A DNA stretch of 57,300 nt from an uncultured Saprospiraceae bacterium (GCA_938016265.1 CALLWB010000114.1:1-57300), one strand, 5' to 3'; positions 1-8,703 are shown, counted from the stretch's first letter. Numbers and translations: made by a program. The notes: generated by a model from the sequence alone, not told the origin.

Positions 1-194
1 ATTTGTAGATTGAAAGCCCAACGCTTCATATCCAAATAGAAATCACTTAGATAAGGATTATCTTCTGTATCCTCATAGTTTACTTCCCAGCCAAATTGTC
101 TTGCCAGCTTGGTGCACAAGGTTGTTTTACCAGCCCCAATATTCCCAGCTACAGCAACATGCGTAATTTTACGAGGCGTTTGTTCAGTACCCAT
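1..194 (-). CDS. Deoxynucleoside kinase, N-terminal part (runs off the left edge)
   Basis: About 64 residues can be read from an ATG at 194 on the minus strand; the rest lies outside the window. The start is followed by a P-loop, GNIGAGKTT (residues about 17-25), the nucleotide-binding motif of the dNK/TK2/DCK family, which phosphorylates deoxynucleosides for salvage. The following ETEDNPYL-like segment (here YEDTEDNPYLSDFY) resembles the region after the P-loop where these kinases bind the nucleoside. The protein is presumably cytosolic. It is divergent from gatC across a 210-base spacer. The family call is fairly sure from the P-loop and its context, but substrate specificity cannot be judged from this fragment. 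Confidence 0.75.
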   Translation of the reverse strand, partial: MGTEQTPRKITHVAVAGNIGAGKTTLCTKLARQFGWEVNYEDTEDNPYLSDFYLDMKRWAFNLQ

Positions 195-404
195 ATTCAA
201 CGATTTTTTTCAACCTTGGTTGTTCTTGAAGTAGTTAAACTTCTATAATTAGAAAGAATTGTGAGTGCGAAAATACAAATTAATTGAAAAAATTTAACAT
301 AATTCATTTTCATCGTAAGAGATATTGTTTTATGTTATCTTTACAGTGTGCATTAAATATGACGTTTAAACGATTATTTCGGGCCAATCATCTAATTATT
401 TTTT

Positions 405-701
405 ATGAAAATAGATAAACCACTAATTTTAAAATTAGAAAAGCTAGCAAAATTGAAGCTCTCTGAAAACGAACGGGAAGAATTGCTTGGTGATTTAAAT
501 AATATACTTGGAATGGTTGACAAACTTGACAAACTGGACACTACTGATGTCAAGCCTCTTGTCTATCTAACCGATGAACCAAATGAAGCAAGAGCAGACA
601 TCAAAAGTCATTCAATTGACAGAGAACAGGCCCTAAAAAACGCACCAGACAAAAATGAACAGTTTTTTAAAGTGCCAAAAGTAATCGACTTACAAAAATA
701 A
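405..701 (+). CDS. gatC: Asp/Glu-tRNA amidotransferase subunit C
   Basis: This 98-residue protein is the small GatC subunit of the GatCAB amidotransferase, which converts Glu-tRNA(Gln) and Asp-tRNA(Asn) to the amide forms. The length and pattern fit GatC: an N-terminal helix with [17 protein letters not shown], a central [13 protein letters not shown] segment, then a 'V.PL' turn and a C-terminal FFKVPKVI motif that wraps GatA/GatB. The ATG at 405 gives the family-typical N-terminus. Only 4 bases separate its stop from the next gene, so it probably heads a three-gene transcript with the ABC ATPase and the adenosyltransferase. gatA and gatB are not in the window, which is common in this phylum. 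Confidence 0.93.
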   Translation: MKIDKPLILKLEKLAKLKLSENEREELLGDLNNILGMVDKLDKLDTTDVKPLVYLTDEPNEARADIKSHSIDREQALKNAPDKNEQFFKVPKVIDLQK

Positions 702-705
702 CGTC

Positions 706-1446
706 ATGGAAACGAATAAGGACATAATCAAAATCGAAAAACTTCGTAAAACGTATATAATGGGTACGGAGAGAATCGATGCCCTCAAGTCTATAACCTT
801 GGACATCAAGTCTAACGAATATGTCGCGCTGATGGGACCTTCCGGTTCTGGCAAATCGACTTTAATGAATTTACTTGGCTGTTTGGACACTCCTTCAGAA
901 GGCGATTATTTGTTGAATGGCACCAATGTTAGCACCCTACAAGATGGACAACTTGCAGAAATCAGAAATAAGGAAATCGGTTTCGTTTTCCAAACCTTCA
1001 ATCTGTTGCCCCGACTATCAAGCCTCGAAAATGTAGCCCTTCCACTTGTCTATGCAGGAATCGGTAAAAGTGAACGGCTAAAAATAGCCCGCGAAAAACT
1101 CACCCTTGTTGGCTTGGGTGATCGAGTCACTCACAAACCTAATGAGCTATCAGGCGGCCAACGTCAAAGAGTTGCGATTGCGCGAGCGCTAGTAAACAAT
1201 CCCTCTATCATCCTAGCAGATGAACCCACTGGAAATCTGGACACTAAGACCTCTATAGAAATTATGGAAATCTTCGAAGAAATTCATAAATCAGGAAATA
1301 CCGTAATTTTGGTAACACACGAGCCAGATATTGCAGAACATGCTCACAGAATTATCAGACTGCGGGATGGCTTAGTGGAAACAGACGAACGCAATCAGAA
1401 TATAATCAGTGCATTTGATCCTAATCACCGATACATTGACAATTAA
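706..1446 (+). CDS. ABC transporter ATPase, LolD/MacB type
   Basis: This 246-residue cytosolic ATPase has all the ABC landmarks: Walker [10 protein letters not shown], the Q-loop in [14 protein letters not shown], the signature [15 protein letters not shown], Walker [12 protein letters not shown] and the H-loop VTHEP. The phrase GNLDTKTS after Walker B is characteristic of the LolD/MacB/FtsE branch, which powers mechanotransmission-type transporters rather than classical importers. No permease is adjacent, so its membrane partner must be encoded elsewhere. It lies 4 bases after gatC and 5 bases before the adenosyltransferase, indicating co-transcription. The substrate is unknown. A second LolD-like ATPase lies at 27032-27679. 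Confidence 0.88.
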   Translation: METNKDIIKIEKLRKTYIMGTERIDALKSITLDIKSNEYVALMGPSGSGKSTLMNLLGCLDTPSEGDYLLNGTNVSTLQDGQLAEIRNKEIGFVFQTFNLLPRLSSLENVALPLVYAGIGKSERLKIAREKLTLVGLGDRVTHKPNELSGGQRQRVAIARALVNNPSIILADEPTGNLDTKTSIEIMEIFEEIHKSGNTVILVTHEPDIAEHAHRIIRLRDGLVETDERNQNIISAFDPNHRYIDN

Positions 1447-1451
1447 CAACT

Positions 1452-2003
1452 ATGGCCTTTAAGATTTATACAAAAACGGGAGATAAAGGAGAAACTTCCT
1501 TATTTGGTGGCAAACGCCTGCCTAAGCATCATATCCGAATTGAATCCTACGGAACGGTAGATGAATTAAACTCGTTTATTGGTGTGGTAAGGGATCACCT
1601 AGGAGACGACTCCCTGAAAAAAGAACTGGAGGTTATTCAAAATCGACTATTTACCATTGGAGCTAATCTGGCAAGCGATCCAGATAAACAAATGGACACT
1701 CCCGATATTCTTGAATCAGACATCAGCCTTCTAGAGCAATCAATGGATGACATGGACGAGCAATTGCCTCCCTTGAAGAATTTTATCTTACCAGGAGGAC
1801 ATCCTGCTGTTTCCTATTGTCACGTAGCCAGATGTGTTTGCCGTAGGGCAGAAAGAATGGTGGTTGCGTTGGCGGAAAACGAGCCAGTAGCAGAAATCCT
1901 AATCCGTTATCTAAATCGGTTGTCAGACTATCTCTTTATGCTAGCTAGAAGGATTGGACAATTGCTAAATGCGGAAGAGATAAAATGGACACCAAGAAAA
2001 TGA
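1452..2003 (+). CDS. Cob(I)alamin adenosyltransferase, PduO type
   Basis: This 183-residue protein transfers the 5'-deoxyadenosyl group of ATP to cob(I)alamin, forming adenosylcobalamin. The N-terminus has the PduO/MMAB signature, IYTKTGDKGETSLFGG, which binds ATP, followed by RIESYGTVDELNS. The C-terminal half carries CRRAERMVVAL and LNRLSDYLFMLAR, the conserved helices around the active site. It is full length for the family and closes the gatC-ABC transcript. It implies that the organism uses B12 coenzymes; a BtuF-like binding protein at 17927-18724 fits this. Function is confident; the gene name varies between genomes (pduO/cobO), so I leave it blank. Confidence 0.92.
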   Translation: MAFKIYTKTGDKGETSLFGGKRLPKHHIRIESYGTVDELNSFIGVVRDHLGDDSLKKELEVIQNRLFTIGANLASDPDKQMDTPDILESDISLLEQSMDDMDEQLPPLKNFILPGGHPAVSYCHVARCVCRRAERMVVALAENEPVAEILIRYLNRLSDYLFMLARRIGQLLNAEEIKWTPRK

Positions 2004-2023
2004 TAGTGCTTCTATTTCTGCCG

Positions 2024-2284
2024 TTAGGCAAGGAGTAGGTAGTTGTTTTGAAGAATACTTTTCCCCTTTATCGCCGCTATTACTTCTTGGTGGTTTTTCT
2101 GATAATCTTGAAAATTTTCAAAATCTTGGTACCAGATAGAGTTTCCTTCCTGATAGGCCAGAACTACTCTAAAGCATAATTTATCTAATTTGTAAAAGAA
2201 TTTGGTATTTACCGACTCGATCAAGTCTCCCTTTAGTTGGTTGATAATCTTCATAATAGGTTGGTTAGAGATGTTTAGTTGCAT
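2024..2284 (-). CDS. Small hypothetical protein
   Basis: This 86-residue protein has no family I recognise. It is a soluble, mixed-composition protein with aromatic residues in the middle (FFYKLDKLCF, WYQDFENFQDYQ) and no signal peptide or membrane segment. A TAATTTTG -7 box on the minus strand at 2319-2326 lies about 35 bases before its ATG, and its codon use resembles the neighbours, so I think it is expressed. It is convergent with the adenosyltransferase gene, only 20 bases away, and lies 60 bases downstream of the 2345-4183 gene. No function can be assigned. Confidence 0.55.
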   Translation of the reverse strand: MQLNISNQPIMKIINQLKGDLIESVNTKFFYKLDKLCFRVVLAYQEGNSIWYQDFENFQDYQKNHQEVIAAIKGKSILQNNYLLLA

Positions 2285-2318
2285 AACGCTTTGAACACAA
2301 AACGTATATTCAAATAAA

Positions 2319-2326
2319 CAAAATTA
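2319..2326 (-). promoter_or_regulatory. Predicted -7 box (TAATTTTG) for the 2024-2284 gene
   Basis: The minus strand reads TAATTTTG, a full match to the Bacteroidota TAnnTTTG element, about 35 bases upstream of the ATG at 2284. No TTG is seen at the usual distance for a -33 box. Confidence 0.45.
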
Positions 2327-2344
2327 GTGCCAACCAGGAAAAAT

Positions 2345-4183
2345 TTATCGGGAAATCTTATAATTAACCGCCATTCGAAGACCGAATTCAGCGTTGTAAT
2401 TACTTTCACTGGAAAGTGAAGATAGATTATGAATATCAGCACCTACTCCTGCTCTAGCTCCTATAGTAAGAAAGGTGTTTGGATTGAGATGCATGCTATA
2501 ATCCCAACCTAAAACTACTCCCAATTCTTGGCTTAAGAATAATTCTTTAGGATCAGAAAATTCAACTTCAGATTTGATAGATGCACTTCTCAAGTATCGG
2601 TATTGCATTCCTAATACAAGACTCGAAGTCATAGGATTAGGTCTGTTGTTCTTTACTCTAGTTACTTGTACTCTTGCTAACACCGGGAAAGAAGAATAGG
2701 TCAAGCTCGTTTCAGAATTTATGTAGAATCCTTCAGGGATTAATTCTCGATATCTTTGGTTTAATTTTGAATAGTTCCATTGAGCTTCCAGTCCGAATCT
2801 AGGGGAGATTTGAATACCCAATCCAGCCCCAAAAGAGCCACCGAAATCCATCATATAGTCCGCTTGCACTAAGCCTGAAAGCTTGGATTTGACATCATCA
2901 TTGATGACCCAAGTATTACTATATTGTCCAGAAACCATCACATAGACGCCTCTGTAGTTTAGCATTTTTAAGGCGCGCTTGCTGTCTGTTCTACTGACGA
3001 GGCTATTTTTCACCTTCACCATTTCTGCATCGATGTCTGAGCCTGCACCGGCAAGACTAGTTAACAAGTAGTTGGCAGGATTATGTTTTGACTTCACAGA
3101 ATTTACATCATAAGCAACCAGTTGATTAACATCAATTAATTGGTTGTTGTTTGCTGAGGCAAGCTGTACATCTTCCTTGGAAGGAAGTTTATCAAGTACT
3201 TTGATTTTTTCAATTTGTGGTACCACCTTACTAATGGAAGGTTTGATTGCCGTTTTGACTTCACTTGTTTCTACTACAGCTAATGCGCTACTATGTATTG
3301 TAGATTGTTGCACTATAGTAGGCGTAATTGGAGAGACAAACTTATCTTTAGGATAAGAGGCAATATTGGCATGTATTGTATTATTATTGGTGTTAGATGT
3401 TTTTGTTGACCAATTATCAATAATATCTACAGAAACAATTTCATCAACATCTTCTTCTATTATAGAAGTGCCAACAATTTCATCAACGTCTTCTTCTATA
3501 CCAGCTACACTGTTTATTTCTTTATGTACTGGTTGGACAACCTCTAGTTTGACCGGAGGTGATTTGATATCTGAAGGGATTGTATTATTCGAATTAGCTA
3601 TTTCAAGTGACCCCGAATTTGTCCCTGAAAATAGGCCAGAATAATTTACTAAGAAAGCCAGAAATAGACCAACTACGAGAATAGCTGCAATTTTTGACAA
3701 TTGGTTAAGGCTATTTCGAAGGAATAAGTTAACTGGAACTGCTCTTCTGATTTTCTCCCAGTTTTCTTCTCTTGGTTCTGTTTCAAACTTGGAGAAGACT
3801 GATTTGAATCTGCTATCTACTGCTTCGCTGGTGATGTTTTCCCAAACTTCTGGAGCCGGATTGACTTCATAATCTTGGAATGCATCATTTAATGATTCAT
3901 CAAAAGCCATTTGGCTGGATATCGCTTTCCACATTCTTGGAGGAGGATTGACACCAAACTCATCAAAAGACTCCTGAACATTTATATCAAAATCATATTC
4001 TGCAGCAATTGCAGTCCAGACTAATGGGGAAGGTTCCTCATTAAACTCAGAAAACGAATCACGGAAATTCTGATCAAATGCATCAGTAATGATGCCCTTC
4101 CATACATTGGAGGAAGGCTTTGCGTCAAAATTCGCGAAAGCGTCTTGAAAAAGTTTGTCTATATGATTTTGTTCAATACTCAT
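2345..4183 (-). CDS. Anti-sigma-like repeat protein with a membrane segment and a beta-barrel-like C-terminus
   Basis: This 612-residue protein starts 4 bases after the stop of an ECF sigma factor. The N-terminal 145 residues hold five tandem units of about 28-29 residues with the pattern F...F....P....W...I; the tryptophans fall near residues 28, 56, 85, 114 and 142. One clear membrane helix follows (about 164-182). Next is a Ser/Thr/Val-rich linker of about 230 residues with a repeated EEDVDEIV. From about residue 413 there are alternating aromatic/polar strands like the 8-stranded PorT/OmpA-type outer-membrane barrels. The arrangement resembles Bacteroidota anti-sigma-like proteins with a cytoplasmic head. 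I infer control of the adjacent sigma factor; no zinc-type anti-sigma motif is visible. Barrel insertion in the outer membrane is inference. Confidence 0.7.
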   Translation of the reverse strand: MSIEQNHIDKLFQDAFANFDAKPSSNVWKGIITDAFDQNFRDSFSEFNEEPSPLVWTAIAAEYDFDINVQESFDEFGVNPPPRMWKAISSQMAFDESLNDAFQDYEVNPAPEVWENITSEAVDSRFKSVFSKFETEPREENWEKIRRAVPVNLFLRNSLNQLSKIAAILVVGLFLAFLVNYSGLFSGTNSGSLEIANSNNTIPSDIKSPPVKLEVVQPVHKEINSVAGIEEDVDEIVGTSIIEEDVDEIVSVDIIDNWSTKTSNTNNNTIHANIASYPKDKFVSPITPTIVQQSTIHSSALAVVETSEVKTAIKPSISKVVPQIEKIKVLDKLPSKEDVQLASANNNQLIDVNQLVAYDVNSVKSKHNPANYLLTSLAGAGSDIDAEMVKVKNSLVSRTDSKRALKMLNYRGVYVMVSGQYSNTWVINDDVKSKLSGLVQADYMMDFGGSFGAGLGIQISPRFGLEAQWNYSKLNQRYRELIPEGFYINSETSLTYSSFPVLARVQVTRVKNNRPNPMTSSLVLGMQYRYLRSASIKSEVEFSDPKELFLSQELGVVLGWDYSMHLNPNTFLTIGARAGVGADIHNLSSLSSESNYNAEFGLRMAVNYKISR

Positions 4184-4187
4184 AAAG

Positions 4188-4739
4188 TTATCTTCTGTAA
4201 CCTTGAATCATTTTTTGTAAAATTGCTCTTGCTCGAGCCAGCTGTGATTTTGAAGTACCTTCTGATATTCCAAGCTTTACAGCAATCTCTTTGTGAGCAA
4301 ATCCATCAATAACATACATGTTAAAAACAGTTTGATATCCAGGAGAAAGCTTTTGGATGAGCTTCAATAAGTCCTGAGTAGCAAGGTTTTCAACAGCCAC
4401 CTCATTGATGTGCTGGAAAGAGGCGCGATCTAGTTCAGAATGGCCATTGTGATTAACAGCTTTTCTGTAATACTCGATTGCGGTGTTAATAAAGATCCGT
4501 TTTACCCATCCTTCGAAAGATCCTTCGCCTCGAAATTTACTAATGTTGTTAAACACTTTAATAAATCCTTCTTGAAGAATATCCTCCGCGCTGTGATAGT
4601 CATTTGCATAACGCAAACAGATACCAAACATTTTGGGAGAATAGAATTTGTAGAACATCTCCTGAGAATCACGCCTACCGGCGATACATCCTGCAATAAT
4701 TTCTTTTTCGGTTAAACCGTAAACTAAAACTTCGGCCAT
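4188..4739 (-). CDS. RNA polymerase sigma factor, ECF family
   Basis: This 183-residue protein has the two-domain layout of an ECF sigma factor. Region 2 covers about residues 25-95, with YHSAEDILQEGFIKVFNNI (the -10 recognition and core-binding helix) and GWVKRIFINTAIEYYRK. Region 4 lies near the C-terminus, with LSPGYQTVFNMYVIDGFAHKEIA, then a helix-turn-helix in LGISEGTSKSQLARAR. No region 1 or 3 is present. It precedes, by 4 bases, a membrane protein with cytoplasmic repeats that is a candidate anti-sigma partner. It lies 42 bases after the rdgB start, so a promoter within that short gap is possible. The target regulon is unknown. Confidence 0.93.
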   Translation of the reverse strand: MAEVLVYGLTEKEIIAGCIAGRRDSQEMFYKFYSPKMFGICLRYANDYHSAEDILQEGFIKVFNNISKFRGEGSFEGWVKRIFINTAIEYYRKAVNHNGHSELDRASFQHINEVAVENLATQDLLKLIQKLSPGYQTVFNMYVIDGFAHKEIAVKLGISEGTSKSQLARARAILQKMIQGYRR

Positions 4740-4781
4740 CGGGTTGCCTTTTAAGTAAATAAATTAACTATAACGAACTAT

Positions 4782-5360
4782 TTAAATTAAAAAATCTTTC
4801 AATTTTGAGACAGCTTTAGCTCTGTGGCTAATTCTGTTTTTTACATCATCGTCTAATTCTGCAAAAGTTTGAGTGTATCCATCTGGAATAAAAATTGGGT
4901 CATATCCGAAACCATTAGAACCTAGTTTGTCAAAACCAATTTTTCCATTTATGATACCCTCAAAGGTATATTGTTCGCCATTCAAAATAAGTGCTACAAC
5001 TGTTTTAAATCTTGCACTTCGATTTTTTTTATCTTTCAACTTCTTTAATACTAAGTCCATATTGGCATTAGCATCTTTTTCTATTCCAGCATATCGCGCA
5101 GAGAACACACCTGGTTCTCCATTAAGCGCTTCAATTTCTAAGCCAGTATCTTCAGCGAAACAATCTAGTTTATAATTGTCAACTACGTATTGAGCTTTCT
5201 GCAAAGCGTTCAATTTTATTGTAGGCTGTGTTTCTGGAATTTCTTCAAAGCATCCGATTTCTTTCAAACCGATAAGTTCTAAGCGATTCTCCAGAATCAT
5301 TTGAACTTCTCTGACCTTATTTGAATTCCCAGTTGCGAAAACAAGCTTCTTTATATTCAT
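4782..5360 (-). CDS. rdgB: Non-canonical purine NTP pyrophosphatase (RdgB/HAM1)
   Basis: This 192-residue cytosolic enzyme hydrolyses ITP, dITP and XTP to monophosphates and so keeps deaminated purines out of nucleic acids. The family motifs are in order: FATGNSNKVREV at the N-terminus, AEDTGLEIEALNGEPGVFSARYAG in the middle with the catalytic and metal-binding acidic residues, GFGYDPIF, and a C-terminal SHRAKA. The length is typical. It begins 6 bases after the stop of the 5367-5840 gene, so the two are probably co-transcribed from the TATTTTTG box at 5878-5885. Confidence 0.95.
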   Translation of the reverse strand: MNIKKLVFATGNSNKVREVQMILENRLELIGLKEIGCFEEIPETQPTIKLNALQKAQYVVDNYKLDCFAEDTGLEIEALNGEPGVFSARYAGIEKDANANMDLVLKKLKDKKNRSARFKTVVALILNGEQYTFEGIINGKIGFDKLGSNGFGYDPIFIPDGYTQTFAELDDDVKNRISHRAKAVSKLKDFLI

Positions 5361-5366
5361 ACGGTA

Positions 5367-5840
5367 TTATTTCAAAAAAGTTGCTTGTAGACACTGCCAA
5401 AATTGACGTTTACTCTGCTGATCGGTCGATAGTTTTTCCAAATTTTCAGCCAAGACGAATATTATTTCGTTCAACAAAATTGGGCTATACATTTTCGTTT
5501 GATCCGCAAACACCCCTAAAGATGGTAAAGGAACGCCAAAATTCAATACATATTTCATATCAAATGACTTCTTTAAATCATTTAGGGCAATTTGATCATT
5601 TTTTGCGATTGGGACCATCAAAACGTCCTTTTCCAGATCATAATTTATTGCCTGAAGAATTTTTGTCAAAAACAATTTCAAATTATCATTTAAAGTGACA
5701 TCTCTTTCTTCAACACTATAGACTATAATCGTTGCTTTTTGGTTGCATCCAGACCTATTTTTTATAAAATCTGTATTATCTTTAATAGGTGGATACAAAT
5801 CAAAGCTAAAAAAACTGTTATATGAAACATTATTTTCCAT
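5367..5840 (-). CDS. Unknown protein, possibly HolD-like
   Basis: I chose the ATG at 5840 over an upstream in-frame ATG at 5861 because it leaves a normal leader after the promoter box at 5878-5885; it gives 157 residues. There is no signal peptide or membrane segment. The layout is an N-terminal hydrophobic strand (TIIVYSV), a helix LKLFLTKILQAI, a second strand with VLMVPI, then VLNFG, a SPILLNEI helix and a C-terminal SKRQFWQCL helix. This order loosely recalls the psi subunit (HolD) of DNA polymerase III, whose fold is like uracil-DNA glycosylase. That is my inference from pattern only. It precedes rdgB by 6 bases. Confidence 0.6.
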   Translation of the reverse strand: MENNVSYNSFFSFDLYPPIKDNTDFIKNRSGCNQKATIIVYSVEERDVTLNDNLKLFLTKILQAINYDLEKDVLMVPIAKNDQIALNDLKKSFDMKYVLNFGVPLPSLGVFADQTKMYSPILLNEIIFVLAENLEKLSTDQQSKRQFWQCLQATFLK

Positions 5841-5877
5841 AAGGCGACTTTTACAAAACAATCAATTGAAATACAGG

Positions 5878-5885
5878 CAAAAATA
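5878..5885 (-). promoter_or_regulatory. Predicted -7 box (TATTTTTG) for the 5367-5840/rdgB operon
   Basis: The minus strand reads TATTTTTG, a full TAnnTTTG match, 38 bases before the ATG at 5840. No clear -33 TTG is seen at 19-21 bases. Confidence 0.45.
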
Positions 5886-5941
5886 ACATTCTTGTAGAAT
5901 ATTTGCTAAAATTTGACTAAATTTACAAAAAATATAACGCC

Positions 5942-7024
5942 ATGAAATACAAAATTCCAGTAAATTCTATTGAGCAATCAAAATTGCCAAAAGTTGACAT
6001 TAATAATGTTCCTTTTGGAAGATTTTATTCTGATCATATGTTTTGTGCTGACTATGTTGATGGTGAATGGAAAGATTTCAGGATTGTGCCTTTCGGCAAA
6101 ATAACCATGAGTCCAGCCAATTTAACTTTGCATTATGGTCAGTCTGTTTTTGAAGGAATGAAGGCTTCAAAAAATGAAAAAGGAAATCCAATGCTGTTTC
6201 GTTTGGATCGCCACATTTCTCGGTTGAATAATTCTGCCAAAAGAATGGGAATGCCAGAATTTCCCGAAGATTTATTTTTTCAAGCATTGCACCAGCTCGT
6301 CGGCCTAGATCGAAACTGGGTGCCTGATAGTCCAAATGCGCTTTATATCCGACCATTTATGTTTGCGGCAGATGAGTTTATCGGTGTCCGATCCTCTGAT
6401 ACCTATCGCTTTATCATCTTTACCGGTCCTGTAGCTTCTTATTACAAAGATCCTGTTAAATTATTGACGGCTGAAAACAGTATTCGTGCAGCAAAAGGTG
6501 GTGTTGGAGCAGCTAAGACCGCTGGTAATTATGCAAGAACACTGCAACCGATGAATGAAGCCTCTAAAAAAGGATTCGACCAAATCATGTGGATGAGTGC
6601 GGACTTCAAATATATCCAGGAATGTGGAACAATGAACTTGTTTTTCATTATTGATGGCACGATCATCACCCCTCCGACTACTGATGGTACTATTCTAGAA
6701 GGAATAACCAGAGACAGTTTTATTACTATTCTAGAAAATAATAACTATAAGGTAGAAATCAGACCGCTTTCTATTGACGAAGTGATAGAAGCTTACCATA
6801 ATGGAAAATTGGAAGACGTTTTTGGTTCGGGAACTGCGGCTGTTGTAGCTCCGGTCTCTGAAATCACTTATAAGGATTTAGTTATGAAAATTCCTCTGGA
6901 AGGAAGAAAAATATCAGAATTCCTAAAAGATGAATTAAACAATATTCGTTCTGGTAAAAGCCAGGATAAATACGGTTGGATTCAAGAAGTTTCTATAGAA
7001 AATACCTTAGAAGAAGCGATCTAA
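5942..7024 (+). CDS. ilvE: Branched-chain amino acid aminotransferase
   Basis: This 360-residue fold-type IV PLP enzyme interconverts Leu, Ile and Val with their 2-oxo acids. Visible family features are LHYGQSVFEGMKA near residue 60, the IRPFMFAADEFIG segment, the PLP lysine region GGVGAAKTAGNYA (lysine at about 190), and QIMWMSADFKYIQECGTMNLFFI. The length matches the longer IlvE II group rather than the 300-residue E. coli type. It is divergent from the 5367-5840 gene, and a hairpin at 7098-7136 follows. Branched-chain oxo acids also feed iso-fatty acids, which are abundant in this phylum. Confidence 0.94.
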   Translation: MKYKIPVNSIEQSKLPKVDINNVPFGRFYSDHMFCADYVDGEWKDFRIVPFGKITMSPANLTLHYGQSVFEGMKASKNEKGNPMLFRLDRHISRLNNSAKRMGMPEFPEDLFFQALHQLVGLDRNWVPDSPNALYIRPFMFAADEFIGVRSSDTYRFIIFTGPVASYYKDPVKLLTAENSIRAAKGGVGAAKTAGNYARTLQPMNEASKKGFDQIMWMSADFKYIQECGTMNLFFIIDGTIITPPTTDGTILEGITRDSFITILENNNYKVEIRPLSIDEVIEAYHNGKLEDVFGSGTAAVVAPVSEITYKDLVMKIPLEGRKISEFLKDELNNIRSGKSQDKYGWIQEVSIENTLEEAI

Positions 7025-7097
7025 CCAAAATTAAGTTCTTCCCAGAAAAAATATAACAGAGGTAACTATTCAGATTGAAAAGCGTTATCCTCTAAAC

Positions 7098-7136
7098 AAA
7101 AAAACTCCATCTCTTAATTGAGACGGAGTTTTTTTT
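7098..7136. terminator. Bidirectional intrinsic terminator between convergent genes
   Basis: An 11-base stem, aactccatctc with gagacggagtt, closes a 6-base ttaatt loop with A-runs on one side and eight Ts on the other. The single non-Watson-Crick position is a G-U pair when read on the minus strand. It lies between ilvE (+) and the aldehyde dehydrogenase gene (-) and can serve both. Confidence 0.85.
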
Positions 7137-7178
7137 GTTGTAAACTATATATTCTACGGAAATTGGAATCTTGATTTA

Positions 7179-8591
7179 TTATTTATTCAGGTATTTCATC
7201 ATCATTTTTAGTATACCAGAGTTTCTTCCGTACGGTGCATATCGAATTGGAACATCTACCAAAAATGACTTGTGAAGTACGCTTTTTTCGTGGGAGAAAG
7301 TTTTGAAGGTGCTTTCGCTATGGTAGGCTCCGATACCACTTGGCCCTACTCCACCAAACGGTAGATTTGGATTTGCAATATGCATGATGGTATCATTTAT
7401 ACAAGCACCGCCTGAACTAGTTTGTCGCATGACTTTATCGACATGTGACTGTCTCTTAGAGAATAGATATAAGGCCAACGGTTTAGGACGGTCGTTGATA
7501 AACTGAATAGCTTCTTCCAATTCATTGAATTCTATAATTGGTAGGATGGGGCCAAATATTTCTTCTTTCATAATTGGATCATCTGGTTGGACATTTTCAA
7601 GAAGCGTTGGTCCGATATATTTGTCTTCTTCGTTTGATTGACCGCCGAAACAGATATCACCGCTTTTCATCAACTTCATTAGCCGCTTAAAGTGCTTTTT
7701 GTTGATGATTCTTCCATAGTCAGAACTTTGCGAGGGGTCTTCCCCATAGAAACTAGTGATTTGTTTTTTGATTTCTTTTACCAACTTTTCACGAATGTCC
7801 TTGTGTACCAAAATGTAATCTGGTGCGATGCAAGTTTGACCTGCGTTGATCAATTTGCCAAAAACGATTCTTTTTGCAGTATACTCGAGTTGGATGTGTT
7901 TATCAACAATACAAGGCGATTTTCCACCCAACTCCAGTGTTACTGGCGTCAAATGTTTGGCCGCTGCCTGATAAACTATTTTTCCAACTTGTGTACTTCC
8001 AGTAAAAAAGATATAGTCAAACTGTTCTTCAAGCAGTGCAATGTTTTCAGGAATTCCCCCTTCAACTACTGCCAGATAATTCGAATCAAAGTTTTCAGAA
8101 ACCATCTCCATTATTACCTTAGAAGTGTTTTCAGCAAATTCTGATGGTTTTAAGATACAGGTATTCCCCGCAGCTATAGCACCAACAACTGGCGCCAATA
8201 ATAATTGAAACGGATAATTCCAAGGAGAAATAGTGAGTGTAACTCCATATGGATCATAGTGGATATAACTGGATCCTTTCATATGGAACAGAGGAGTCCC
8301 AACAGGTTTAGGCCGTGCCCAGTTCTTGGTTTTTGCGATGGCTTCATCCAGATCGTTTAAAACGAACCCTACTTCTGTTAGATAGCCTTCTGTTTCACTC
8401 TTGCGTAAGTCCTTGTAGAGTGCGTCCAGTATTTTATCTTGATAATCAACAATTGTTTTTCTTAATTTTTTCAATTGTTTGATTCTAAAATTAATATCTT
8501 TTGTTGCTCCTTCATTAAAAAAAGCGCGTTGTTCCTGAACTAAAGATTTTATCAGGTTCGTTTGTTTTTTACCAAGAACTGCTGTTTCCAT
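7179..8591 (-). CDS. Aldehyde dehydrogenase, class 3-like
   Basis: This 470-residue NAD(P)-dependent enzyme oxidises aldehydes to acids. Seen are the cofactor site ISPWNYPFQLLLAP, the FTGSTQVGK loop, the general-base glutamate in VTLELGGKSPCIV, the catalytic cysteine in NAGQTCIAPDYIL, and EEIFGPILPI with a C-terminal NLPFGGVGPSGIG. The missing first 30 or so residues and the PKPLALYLFS segment place it with the short class-3/fatty-aldehyde (YwdH, AldH3) branch, which acts on medium- and long-chain or aromatic aldehydes. No membrane anchor is visible at the C-terminus. It is a single gene flanked by a terminator; the substrate is unknown. Confidence 0.9.
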   Translation of the reverse strand: METAVLGKKQTNLIKSLVQEQRAFFNEGATKDINFRIKQLKKLRKTIVDYQDKILDALYKDLRKSETEGYLTEVGFVLNDLDEAIAKTKNWARPKPVGTPLFHMKGSSYIHYDPYGVTLTISPWNYPFQLLLAPVVGAIAAGNTCILKPSEFAENTSKVIMEMVSENFDSNYLAVVEGGIPENIALLEEQFDYIFFTGSTQVGKIVYQAAAKHLTPVTLELGGKSPCIVDKHIQLEYTAKRIVFGKLINAGQTCIAPDYILVHKDIREKLVKEIKKQITSFYGEDPSQSSDYGRIINKKHFKRLMKLMKSGDICFGGQSNEEDKYIGPTLLENVQPDDPIMKEEIFGPILPIIEFNELEEAIQFINDRPKPLALYLFSKRQSHVDKVMRQTSSGGACINDTIMHIANPNLPFGGVGPSGIGAYHSESTFKTFSHEKSVLHKSFLVDVPIRYAPYGRNSGILKMMMKYLNK

Positions 8592-8703
8592 TGTATATTT
8601 TGATTAATGAACAGTTAAATATTACTTATAAAGGTACGAAAATGGATTGAGTTTATCCACTAGATGATGGTGTACTAACAACCGGAGAAACCAGAATGTT
8701 GAC

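Noticed and set aside
5321-5698. A plus-strand frame of 125 codons opposite the 5367-5840 gene
   Set aside because: It overlaps rdgB and its neighbour in antisense and shows no recognisable features.
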